Part shown: in pieces, positions 8,028 to 15,991 of the stretch
Layout: every line of letters starts with the position of its first letter
Position numbering within the stretch: the stretch's first letter is position 1
Origin: Cymbomonas tetramitiformis
Lineage: Eukaryota > Chlorophyta > Pyramimonadophyceae > Pyramimonadales > Pyramimonadaceae
NCBI GenBank assembly: GCA_001247695.2
Contig: LGRX02027238.1
Coordinates: forward strand, 1-19,922
DNA length: 19,922 nucleotides
Reading direction: 5' to 3'
Position numbers and translations under genes: made by a program
The notes under the pieces: generated by a model
What the model saw: only the letters and a program-made list of their open reading frames with translations
What the model was told of the DNA's origin: nothing
Databases searched by the model: none

Positions 8028-9944
8028 TCACGCCAATCCTCCAGAAGCACCACCAGAGTGAGGTGCTTGGGCCGCGGGCGTTGACGAGTGATTTGCCGAG
8101 ATGGCCGAGGCCCGCGGCTTCACGACGAAGCTGCCGTCAGCGAGGTCCTCGTAATCGTCGGTGTCGTACCCCGTGAGATCAACCTGTCCGATGGCGGCGT
8201 GGTTCACGGTCTGAACGAACCCAGCGAACTCACCGTCCGCGTCCGCTGTGGTGGTCACCCGCGCCGATTGAAGTGGCGCGGGCTTCACATCTTCTCCCTG
8301 CGAGACAGGCATAGCAGGGGCCGGCACGGCGGATGCCGATGCCGCCGCACCACCTGCCGGAACCTGCTCCTCCGGTGTGGCCACCGCTGCGGCGGGTACG
8401 CACACCAGAGCCGAAGCCCCCTTGCCGTCACCGGCAGGAGGCGGGAAAGATGCGTGAGTGTAATGCACCTGTGGGTTGGCCGCGGAGTGAACCTCCGCGG
8501 CAAGATCGTCGAGCCTGCGGAGAATGTCGTCCCCCTCGGAATCCGGCTGCTGCTCCACGGCGAAGCCGTAGGCGGACACGTCAATGCCGCCCACCGCTCC
8601 CGCAGAAAGCACCGCGGGCGGCCCGTACGCGGCTGCCGCACGCGCGAAGGACTCCGCTCCGTCATCCGCCGCCTGCTGGAACAACGCACACATGGCGAGT
8701 GCGTGCACCCCCTCTGCGTCCTCCTCGTCGATGGGAACGCAAAATGCCGCGGCAGAGGTGGGCGGGTGTTGGCGCCCGCCCAACGGGCAGTCGCGGTAGA
8801 AGTGATACGCCTCACCTTTCCCCGCCTTCTTGCACCTACCGCAGAACGGCCTTGCCCGTTGATCGTCACGGTCGAATCCCACCGGTGGGGCCTTGTGGGT
8901 CCCCACACGGAATCCTCGCGGCTGCTGCCCCCGCTGCTGCTGCTGCCGCTGCTGCACCCGCTCCCGTTGTTGACGCACAACCGGGGCGGCCTCACCCCGC
9001 TGCCGCTGTACGAGCTCCGTCAGCTCCGTGATCTTCTGGAGCAGCGCATCGTACTCACTGCTGGAGAGGTGTGCGGAGACCCCGCCCGCACCAGAAGCTG
9101 CCTTCCCCCCGTCCGTCTGCGCCCAAGACTGATAAATCTCGACCACCAAGGAGCGAAGAGAAGCAAGGGACACGTGGGACAGGTCGGCAGCCATGGGATA
9201 GCGGACCTTCACCGCCGCGTAAAACACGGGGTCGAGGCGGGTGTAGAGAGACAATTTTCGTGTTGCCTCGGTCGGAGTCCAGTCTGAAGTCCTGTTATCC
9301 CGCACCAAACGCTGTTCCTTAGCCAAAATCGGCTGCGGGTCAACGTTTGCGGGATAACGTAAAGCCGCATGCTCCTCCTGCTGCGACTCCCGCAGCGCCA
9401 CTGGTACAGAGCCCTTGATGATGTCGACAAGAGCACGCCGTCCATCTCGGTCAGTCGAAGAATCCGTACCAGTGAGCCAGACGTAGGCGTTGCTGTGCCT
9501 CTCCACCACGAGAGCCAGAACGTCGTACAAGAGGCCATTCACCTTGTTGACCACTGGAGCCAGAGGGTCGTCAAGGTCAAAGGCACACAGTTCCAGCCCG
9601 GCCGACTGAAACTCCGTACGCAGCTGCACCACCAGGTCGGACAGAAGGCCAGCGTCGTCCGTACCGCGGAAATGATGTTTCTTGTCACCAAGAATATCCT
9701 CACGGATACTCTTGGCCCAAGCCCGATGGAGACGCGCTTTGTAGATCTCGTCCGCCAACTTGGATTGCTCCTGCAAGTAACGTCTGACGGCCACGTCCGC
9801 GTCTTCGTTCGATGCAGGGTTGGGGGTAGGAACTGAAGGCGTAGCTGCCGTCGGCGTGTTCCGTACCCCGTCGATCAACCTCAGAGAGGCGTCGATGTCG
9901 CTGTCCCTCGTGAGGGATTTCTTGGATCTCGTTGTGATTCCCAT
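8028..9944 (-). CDS. gag-like protein of element B
   Basis: 638 residues from ATG 9,944 (MGITTRSKK, aligning with the start of the element A protein) to TGA at 8,028-8,030; the frame is open 83 codons further upstream but that part has no counterpart in A. Residues ~35-290 are the helical capsid-like region. At ~295-345 lies a predicted coiled coil (around ITELTELVQRQ) running into a Gln/Arg-rich basic stretch, likely nucleic-acid binding. The zinc knuckle is C368-x2-C371-x9-H381-x4-C386, followed by PLGGR (A has PNGGR). The canonical spacing is C-x2-C-x4-H-x4-C. Beyond ~400 it is acidic, then Ala/Pro-rich, with VHYTHASFPPP (a similar VHYIHAPPS is in the element C ORF). It ends before the hydrophobic segment, which lies in the +1 frame. 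The role is most likely particle assembly and RNA packaging, by analogy with Gag. Confidence 0.8.
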   Translation of the reverse strand: MGITTRSKKSLTRDSDIDASLRLIDGVRNTPTAATPSVPTPNPASNEDADVAVRRYLQEQSKLADEIYKARLHRAWAKSIREDILGDKKHHFRGTDDAGLLSDLVVQLRTEFQSAGLELCAFDLDDPLAPVVNKVNGLLYDVLALVVERHSNAYVWLTGTDSSTDRDGRRALVDIIKGSVPVALRESQQEEHAALRYPANVDPQPILAKEQRLVRDNRTSDWTPTEATRKLSLYTRLDPVFYAAVKVRYPMAADLSHVSLASLRSLVVEIYQSWAQTDGGKAASGAGGVSAHLSSSEYDALLQKITELTELVQRQRGEAAPVVRQQRERVQQRQQQQRGQQPRGFRVGTHKAPPVGFDRDDQRARPFCGRCKKAGKGEAYHFYRDCPLGGRQHPPTSAAAFCVPIDEEDAEGVHALAMCALFQQAADDGAESFARAAAAYGPPAVLSAGAVGGIDVSAYGFAVEQQPDSEGDDILRRLDDLAAEVHSAANPQVHYTHASFPPPAGDGKGASALVCVPAAAVATPEEQVPAGGAAASASAVPAPAMPVSQGEDVKPAPLQSARVTTTADADGEFAGFVQTVNHAAIGQVDLTGYDTDDYEDLADGSFVVKPRASAISANHSSTPAAQAPHSGGASGGLA

Positions 9945-10344
9945 CTCTAGATAAGCCTGAGGGGAGGCGGTACGCTGCAGCACGTTTGGGTAGGGCCGCG
10001 GAGAAAATGCGACGTCACGGACACGGAACGAACGGTCGGGCCATGCTAGCGAGGGGCGAAGGAAGATGACGTCGAAGTCAAAGGTGCTTAAGTCACCAGC
10101 CCAAAACACGGCAGCAGGCGGGATCAGAGCGAGCAGAGAACCGCGAATAGTGAACATTGCGACGACGAAACCCAATCCAAGCCGGCACCCCATAGCTGCG
10201 GCCCAAGTCGCTCACCGCAAGCCGCTCATCTCAAAATCTCCACTAACGCCCAAACGCGCAAACGCGCACCACCTCTCCGAGCGGCCGTTTAGCCAACCAT
10301 GGCCAAACTAGCAAGTGGAATAAAGCGTGGATGGGGCCACGACC

Positions 10345-10599
10345 TACCGGAATATCCTAGTTCACTAGATATCAGAGGGTCCCGAACTGTGTGGATAAAC
10401 TCTGATAAGATAATAAACCCTAAGCTAGATATACCCGGAACGGTCTCGCAACGGTCTCGGATACTAGCCTACCTGTGACACAGCGTGTGTCACAGCACGA
10501 ACCTATAGATCAGTCAGTGGTCCAGTGTTGGTCCTAGGGGTCTGTCATAGGGGCCTGCACCGGGACTCCCAGTCAGGGCTGCCTATACAGATTCCAGCA
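10345..10599 (-). repeat. 5' LTR of element B
   Basis: Near-identical partner of 6,844-7,098, followed by the right CATCT target duplication. The minus-strand leader (10,344-9,945) begins GGTCGTGGCCCCATCCACG and includes the pairable TTTGGCCA / TGGCTAAA (plus 10,288-10,307). Confidence 0.95.
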
Positions 10600-10604
10600 C
10601 ATCT
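10600..10604 (+). repeat. Target-site duplication of element B, right copy (CATCT)
   Basis: Partner of 6,839-6,843. The element A gag frame resumes immediately after it with TCAGATGACGAG, matching TCGGATGACGAG in the element B tail. Confidence 0.95.
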
Positions 10605-10790
10605 TCAGATGACGAGGCTCCACCGTCGGGCAGCACTTGGCAGCATCCCGGTGCGGTGCAGCCTCCCGTGATCGAGAACCCGTCAATTTCTTCTACGAAT
10701 GATTCATCACCGGCCCCGGGGGCCGACAACTGCTTCACAGTCACGCTGCTCCGAGCCGGGCAGACAGCTCCGAAGACCACTAGTGGCTAG

Positions 10791-11026
10791 GAGTTAACCA
10801 CACCGTGCCTGCCTAGAAGTTAGCTATAGTGTAGCTTCCTAGATGTGCAGAAGAGCTCTCTGGATTTGAGCTGTGTTTAGGGTTTTAGCAAAGTAACAGC
10901 AGTATCTGACAATCTTGCTGTGACCTGGGACCGCCCTGACCAAGAGTACAGGCCCCCAGTTGTGCTACAGTTTCCTCCTGAAGTTGAGTAGGGAGTTTGT
11001 TTGCTTCGTTCACTACTAGCTCCGGT
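10791..11026 (+). other. 3' non-coding region of element A
   Basis: About 240 bp between the gag stop and the junction hairpin. No further ORF; no pol remnant. Confidence 0.6.
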
Positions 11027-11043
11027 CACCACCCTAGGTGGTG
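11027..11043 (+). other. Hairpin abutting the 3' LTR of element A
   Basis: CACCACC / GGTGGTG (7-bp stem, 3-nt loop) ends on the base before the LTR's TGCTGG, in the same position as in element B and close to that in C. Confidence 0.75.
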
Positions 11044-11250
11044 TGCTGGATGTGACACACCGACAGTCAAATCTGTCACTTGTCACTTCCTATAGTAGGC
11101 TGGGTGACCGTCACCAGTAGACGGGAAACACCCGTTAGTATTTATGTGTATCTCTTTTATCAATCTGAGACTTTTTACCGTTCGATATCGAAACCTTAAC
11201 TTTGGTTTGCCCTCGCTATCCGACATATATACCCGACTATATATTCGATA
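11044..11250 (+). repeat. 3' LTR of element A
   Basis: 207 bp from TGCTGGATGTG to ATTCGATA. The 5' portion matches the left LTR apart from one missing A, while the last ~85 bp carry many substitutions and small indels. It is followed by a polypyrimidine tract and no matching target duplication. Confidence 0.85.
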
Positions 11251-11255
11251 ATTTC

Positions 11256-11540
11256 CTCGTTTTTCTTCCTTCCTGCACCCCGCACCTTTCCCTCTCCCTC
11301 CTCCCCCCCTTCATTTCCCCCTCCTCCCCCTCCTTCCTTCCCTCCTCCTTTTCCCCTCATCCTTTCCACCTTCTCCCCTCATTCCATTCGGCCCCGTCCT
11401 CCTTGTTCCTCCCCGTCCCCCCCCTTCGGCATCCCTCCCCCCTCCCCTCCCCTCCTTCCCCTCTCCCTCATTTCCTCCCTTCCCTCACATCCTCCCCCTC
11501 CCTCGCCTCGCCCCTCCCTTTGCCCCTTTTCCCCATCGAT
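11256..11540 (+). repeat. Polypyrimidine tract, right flank of element A
   Basis: About 280 bp of predominantly C and T (CCCTCC, CCTTCC words). With the tract at 4,011-4,128 it suggests that A inserted into one long polypyrimidine stretch. Frames across it give Pro/Ser/Leu low-complexity products, not a gene. Confidence 0.9.
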
Positions 11541-12446
11541 CCCCCGGTTACGAACGCCGCGAATTCCCTCGCCTGTGTGGTAAGTTACGGTCCCTATTTC
11601 GTATGTATATCCCCGCGTATCTTCTCTTCTCTTCTCACAAAGACACACGACAGCAGTCATGACCGTCACACGACAGCGGACAGGCCCTAATAAACGGTAA
11701 AGACCAAAAGAGCGAAACATTACTGTATTATAAAATCGTAAACGCTGCTCGCATGCATCTTGCATGCGCTATTGGAATTGCGCTTCCTAGTATCAAGTCG
11801 ATGTGATGACTTTCGTTTGAGTGACACGAGAATGCACACAATAACTATTCCAGGCTCGTTCAATAGCTAATAAGTTATAATCAGGAACCCTAAGTTAACG
11901 ACAAGACAGTAGTATGTTATCACGATGACTATCGTCACTTGCAGGTTGCTAGCACTTAGATTCACTTCGATTATGGTTTTGCTTGTGCGCTAACTCATAA
12001 ATTTCCTCAGTACTGGCGATTTGTTTTCAAAGAACCGTATCCTATGAGAATCCGCCAGAATGAGGCGAGCGTGTTTCCGAGATCTCACCACAACAGCGAA
12101 ACGGAATAATTTCAAAGCATACAAAGCCTGCAGCCTGGAGCGCAACGACACGTTATGGCACAAATTGCGGGGCGTTGGGCAAGAGCGTATGGAGCAATAC
12201 GAAGAATAGAGCTCTTCCTGACTCCCGACATCGTAAGGACTCCCTCCGCTGTGTCGATTTTATGCTAAGTCGCAGCCAACAGATGCCAATAAGCTTAGGT
12301 TTGACTCGTTTGTTGAGCCACTTTCCTGCAACAGGAAAAAAATCAGCTTTCCTTGACCAGTCTGTCGTTTCATCCGTTTAAGCCGTCCACCTTTAGACTA
12401 ACTTTGAGCGTCGTGTCATGCGTCTCTCACTGAGTGCCGATGCCCG
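11541..12446. other. Intergenic region upstream of the macro-domain gene
   Basis: Mixed-composition sequence with no supported gene. A small hairpin GCATGCA / TGCATGC lies near 11,751-11,768. No clear TATA box or upstream exon for the macro-domain gene can be assigned. Confidence 0.5.
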
Positions 12447-13109
12447 ATGTCGGAACAGGTTACCAATCCTCCCGGTGGCAAGTGCACCGTGTTAGTGGTT
12501 CCCGCGAATGAGCAGCTCCTGGGCACCCAATTTACCCCGACGGAGGTAAATCGTCGCTTTCCGAGCACCGGCGTCATATATCCGGAGCAAGCTGTGGACG
12601 GGAGAGTGACTGAGTTCGGCGGCGCCGAACTGCGCAGATTCTGCGAGCAGCTTCCTGAGATACAAGATGGCACCGGTATACGCTGCCAGGTCGGCGCGGC
12701 GGTACTCACGCCCGTGCCCAGGGCCTTGCGGCCGAACTTCGATCGCCTGGTGCACACTGTGGCGCCTGTGTGGCTTGGTGCGGACAGCAGCCACTTAAGC
12801 GAGTGGGGACGCCTGCTGTCGTCATCTTACAAGGCCGCACTTGATGTTTCCTGGCGTGACTGCTACTTTGAGAATCCAGTCACAATAGCAAGCCCGCTTG
12901 TTGGTGCTGGGTGCCGTGGCGCACCTCTGGCGGACGCTGCTCGGCTGGCCATCGACGCGACCACGAGCTGGTCGCCATCATCAGCCCATATGTCACCGCA
13001 CCCTAGTGTCGAAGGCTTGCCTATAATCTTACGCTTCGCCTTTCAAGACGACCTTGCGGTTGAGGCCATGGAGTTGAGGCTGAGTGACGCAAGATGGGAC
13101 GCTTTTTGA
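12447..13109 (+). CDS. Macro-domain (ADP-ribose-binding fold) protein
   Basis: 220 residues, ATG 12,447 to TGA 13,107-13,109, no visible intron. Macro-domain landmarks appear in order: LVVPANEQLLG (~16-26), equivalent to the ADP-ribose-contacting VNAANEQLLG strand and loop; AVDGRVTEFGGAELRRFC (~49-66), equivalent to GGVDGAIHRAAG plus helix; GAAVLTP (~83-89); LVHTVAPVW (~101-109), equivalent to VIHTVGP; LLSSSYKAALDVS (~123-135); and ASPLVGAGCRGAPLADAA (~148-165), equivalent to the second phosphate-binding loop and following helix. The usual first strand (GDIT) is missing or very divergent at this start, so an upstream exon or later adaptation is possible. An insert of about 20 residues separates the PANEQ and VDG motifs. 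Hydrolase versus reader activity cannot be judged. It is the only host-like gene here, isolated between repeat-rich regions. Confidence 0.78.
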   Translation: MSEQVTNPPGGKCTVLVVPANEQLLGTQFTPTEVNRRFPSTGVIYPEQAVDGRVTEFGGAELRRFCEQLPEIQDGTGIRCQVGAAVLTPVPRALRPNFDRLVHTVAPVWLGADSSHLSEWGRLLSSSYKAALDVSWRDCYFENPVTIASPLVGAGCRGAPLADAARLAIDATTSWSPSSAHMSPHPSVEGLPIILRFAFQDDLAVEAMELRLSDARWDAF

Positions 13110-14739
13110 GTCGCACACCACCAACGGCGTTGAGGAATCCTACAGCGATCTGACTTATGTTAAAGTCAGACCTTCGTTCGCTTGGAGTCCAAATTCGATT
13201 TCCTGTCGAAGAAACTATGCAAGCTTTGGCCTACTAAGCTGAATCATAGATTTTTGTTAGGAAAGCAACTTAGTTAGTGGGTCAGTGGCAACGAAGTAAA
13301 GAGCTCACCGCCCAGAAAAACCGTCGGTTGGGCGTTCGGCCTTGCTTTGGTCTCCTAAGCATCATGAGGCAACACAACTCCCACGAGCTCCCTAGTCTCT
13401 GATGTGGGAAGCCCTGGCGCCAGAATCATGAACATACACTCCGGTGGTTGCCTTCGTGTCCACACGGCACACCTGTCTTGTTGAAAATAGCAAGCGCTGC
13501 AATAGCCACAAGTGACGTTCCCTGTGCATCTTGGCTTCCATAGTTTTGAGCCACCACCCTTGGTAGCGCATTGTAGATTCGGACCTTGAATACAATAGCT
13601 TGCTGTGTCGTGCTGTTCTGTTGTCAATCAAAGTGGTCTTGTTTGTATGCTTGGTAGACTCTTTTGTAATTGCTCTGCATCCAACGCAAAACTCTTGTAG
13701 GAATTGCAAACCTAAAAATCCGTGCTTTGAATAGAAAATCCGTGCTTTGACATAGGAAGATACTGTTTGCTAAGCGTATTTAGCGGCATCTTACCGCAAG
13801 ATAAGTAAAGGAAATAGGTAAGGGAAATGGCTCGTTCCCTTAACTATTAGAGGACGGCGTGTTTGAGCTGCAACGAGTTCACCGAAAAAGCAAGCTCCAT
13901 GATATATAAGTTGAGGATATCCATGAGCTCCTTAGAAGCTTAGATCCACGTGAGCTTTGCACATGAATGCAAGTAATAACGTCAACACTTAAAAGGCGAT
14001 GTGGAAAATCAACTATTGTACATGTAGTTAAGTTTCGGCACATTGTGGAAGCATTGGGCACCCCGGTGAGGCGTACATGGTATCCCCATCGAGTGTACAC
14101 ACATACGACCCTATTCCTTTTGCGAAAATGTCCCCAAAAACTGGAATATCACCGGTTTTCCACACCGAAAATATGGTATTTTCTCTGCTCCACTACAAAC
14201 TTATCGTCCATGACTCGTGCGATCTTCGATGTTGCGCATAATAGGGGTTGATTTTGAAACCCGGGAACGTAACCACGAGTACGATACCACCCGATATCGT
14301 ATATACTTCAAGATGGGCGTAAATGGATGAGTAACGCGAAATTTATGCACCTTTTAGTGAGCTCTACCCACAAGCTTGCGAATATCAGTTATACAGTATG
14401 AACTATCGCCTTTTAAGTGCTAAGCTCGCGAACAATTTCGGCTAGAGACTGCGGCTACAACCATTTATGGCTCGCCACGCCACAACACACCCAATTTGGC
14501 CCACGCGCCGCGCCAACCCGCACGCTTGGACCCACCCCTCACACTCTCGCCTACACACCCCGCCACCCCTCATCCTGTAACGCGCAGTTATAATCGCGAC
14601 ACCGAGACGATAAACCACTGTTCATGGAGAGACTAACTTTCGCCCCCCCAAAATTGGGGGTGGTTGTCTCTTCCTGTGTCACCCCTCGCCGTGTAGTGTC
14701 AATTGCATCTTGCATGTCTGCCTCGTGTCCCTCACAGGC
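13110..14739. other. Gene-poor region
   Basis: No supported gene. Minor features: direct repeat AAAATCCGTGCTTTGA at about 13,715-13,750; a CCCCCAA / TTGGGGG foldback near 14,645-14,660; scattered inverted words. A Cys-rich minus-strand frame at 13,355-13,627 was considered and not accepted. Confidence 0.5.
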
Positions 14740-14772
14740 GGACAATAAAACACCTCCGGTATTTTATTGTCC
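14740..14772. other. 11-bp perfect inverted repeat containing AATAAA
   Basis: GGACAATAAAA and TTTTATTGTCC flank an 11-nt loop. Either strand carries AATAAA in one arm, so it could serve as a two-way poly(A) region or be the core of a small inverted-repeat element. No adjoining gene is recognised. Confidence 0.55.
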
Positions 14773-14989
14773 ACCTTAGTCCACTACCGGAAGCCTGAAC
14801 GTAGTCCGTTTCCGCCCCTGCAGTAATATATATATATACATATATATCGCTTTCTTCATCAGGTTATGGGCCTGTTCCACTTGGATTATTTTCATGGCAT
14901 TTGGTAGCCGGCTTTGGTCCTTGGGGCTGCACCAACGCCTCTCGCAAGTTTTTTTTGCAAGGATAGGTATCGAAAGTTTTAGGCCATAT

Positions 14990-15200
14990 TGATAGTTTTC
15001 GATAGGCAACGTCCGAGTATCGATCAATAACAATAAGTCCTCGGGGATCTCAATAAATAACGATAAGTGAGCTAGTTTATCGATAAATCACAATAGTTTG
15101 TTATCACTTATCGATCAATATGAATAACTCTGCTAAGCTAATCAATAAACAAGTTCCCTCAAGTGACTATCGATATATCGATGTATCGATAAGTCCTCAC
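14990..15200. repeat. CGATAA / ATCGAT interspersed repeats
   Basis: Multiple TATCGATAA, TCGATCAATA and CGATATATCGATGTATCGATAA words, reminiscent of the arrays around the hAT remnant but with CAATAA/GATAAG spacers. No gene between 14,773 and about 15,430. Confidence 0.65.
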
Positions 15201-15429
15201 GTGAGCTGAATTACTACAAGCGAGCTACACAATATGCAGGCTTGCACAAATAACCAATATCAATCCAATGTGCGATCTGAATCCTGGTTTTGAACACTAC
15301 TCCCGATCGGCTATCGCTAGTCGTCCAATCGGGTATCAATAGCGTTTCCCATCATAACAAGTTAATAGCGAATGCTAGAAACTCAGCAGTGCACGAGGGG
15401 GAACGCTGCCAACGGTGAAACAACGAACC

Positions 15430-15547
15430 AAGATAAACTCAGATAATAGACATATATACTGAGTTTGTCACACAAGCTGATCACCGAAGATGACACACTG
15501 AATATGACACCTGACTGTACGAACTAGTCAGGGTGTCATTTCCAGCA
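15430..15547 (-). repeat. LTR of element C, single copy, inner limit uncertain
   Basis: The minus strand begins TGCTGGAAATGACACCCTGA, continues with several GTGTCAT/ATGACAC words, and holds a perfect 8-bp inverted repeat AAACTCAG / CTGAGTTT around 15,433-15,465 enclosing TATATATGTCTATTAT. The GAGTTTATC block is shared with LTR B. Confidence 0.55.
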
Positions 15548-15549
15548 CA

Positions 15550-15567
15550 CCACCTCATCTGAGGTGG
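15550..15567 (-). other. Hairpin next to the LTR of element C
   Basis: CCACCTCA / TGAGGTGG, an 8-bp stem with a 2-nt loop, two bases from the TGCTGG LTR start on the minus strand. The stem sequence differs from A and B, but position and the GGTGG end are kept. Confidence 0.7.
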
Positions 15568-15991
15568 ACAGCTTGTGACAACACACCACCCTAGCTACTA
15601 GGCTTACAGTGTAAGATGCAAGATTGTTAAGCCTAGAAGCTAGAAAAGTCACAAGTGGTCGATGAGAGCTTAAGCAAAAAAATGATACTTGCTAAAGCTA
15701 GAGATCTTGCTAAAATAAAATCTGATCGGTCAAAATGCGTCCTTGCCAGCTAGTGGTGGGTGCTCCCACAGATCTCGCCTGTCTGCATGTGATGGAGAAT
15801 GTAAAAATAAGTCTGCCTGTCGGTTTAGCTTGTAATACTGCGAACTGCAAAGGTCTCCTGCCTGTAAATTGCTCGTCTTAATTTGAATAAGCTGCCCGCA
15901 AGTGGTGAGAAATAAAATAACATTCTTCGGTCCAAAACTACAGCAAGTGGTGGAGAATTGTAAAAGGGAGCACCGCCTGTCTGTTTAAGGA
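15568..15991 (-). other. 3' non-coding region of element C
   Basis: No ORF. It contains imperfect repeats of a segment with AAGTGGTGGAGAATTGTAAA and GCCTGTC-GTTTA (near 15,790, 15,900 and 15,950). Confidence 0.5.

Larger units (their letters stand above)
6844..10599 (-). mobile_element. Complete LTR element B, gag-only, nested in element A
   Basis: 3,756 bp bounded by 255-bp LTRs that differ only at two adjacent bases, with a perfect 5-bp target duplication. This is a recent insertion. Read on the minus strand the LTR starts TGCTGGAATC and ends TTCCGGTA. Order on the minus strand: 5' LTR (10,599-10,345), leader, gag-like ORF (9,944-8,028), tail ORF (to 7,427), 3' non-coding region, hairpin, 3' LTR (7,098-6,844). 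No protease, reverse transcriptase, RNase H or integrase sequence is found in any frame, so mobilisation must depend on an enzyme supplied from elsewhere, if the element is still active. Confidence 0.92.
4726..10790 (+). pseudogene. gag-like gene of element A, disrupted by the insertion of element B
   Basis: Coding sequence runs 4,726-6,843, is broken by element B, and resumes at 10,605 to the TAG at 10,788-10,790; intact it would encode about 765 residues. ATG 4,726 is the first ATG of the frame, in a CATCATGG context. Residues ~45-275 form a helical capsid-like region shared with element B and the 3,039 fragment; ~300-325 hold a short helical segment. The zinc knuckle is C376-x4-C381-x6-H388-x4-C393. 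Acidic, low-complexity sequence follows, then a hydrophobic segment (~598-615, around SLVCALFVICAAAA). A conserved tail from ~659 contains VPCAIPPRR, QRRQGLYMAP and PGPPPP. The inserted LTR replaces the remaining tail with a few residues and a TAG (6,865-6,867), so the present 5' part could still give a ~713-residue product. No enzymatic domain is seen. Confidence 0.8.
4129..11250 (+). mobile_element. LTR element A, gag-only, interrupted by element B
   Basis: Terminal direct repeats (4,129-4,339 and 11,044-11,250) both start TGCTGGATGTGACACACCGA and end CTGACA or TCGATA. Between them lie a leader, one gag-like gene and a 3' non-coding region; without the nested element A is only about 3.4 kb. 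No protease, reverse transcriptase, RNase H or integrase motif is visible, so A appears non-autonomous, comparable in layout to gag-only TR-GAG elements of plants. The flanking 5-mers (CCTCT left, ATTTC right) do not match, so no target duplication is seen. Element B sits in the gag gene in the opposite orientation. A's LTRs differ more than B's, consistent with A being the older, host insertion. Confidence 0.85.

Noticed and set aside
8088..9287. 399-codon plus-strand frame opposite the element B gag
   Set aside because: Same reason: Arg-rich low-complexity product opposite a frame with homologous motifs and a zinc knuckle.
9945..10193. 83-codon upstream extension of the element B gag frame
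   Set aside because: No counterpart in element A; the ATG at 9,944 aligns with A's start; the extension lies in the leader.
11202..11765. Pro/Ser-rich plus-strand and Gly/Arg-rich minus-strand frames
   Set aside because: Low-complexity translations of the polypyrimidine tract.
13355..13709. Overlapping minus-strand frames with Cys-rich or Trp-rich stretches
   Set aside because: No consistent motif spacing and frequent stops between frames; no family recognised.
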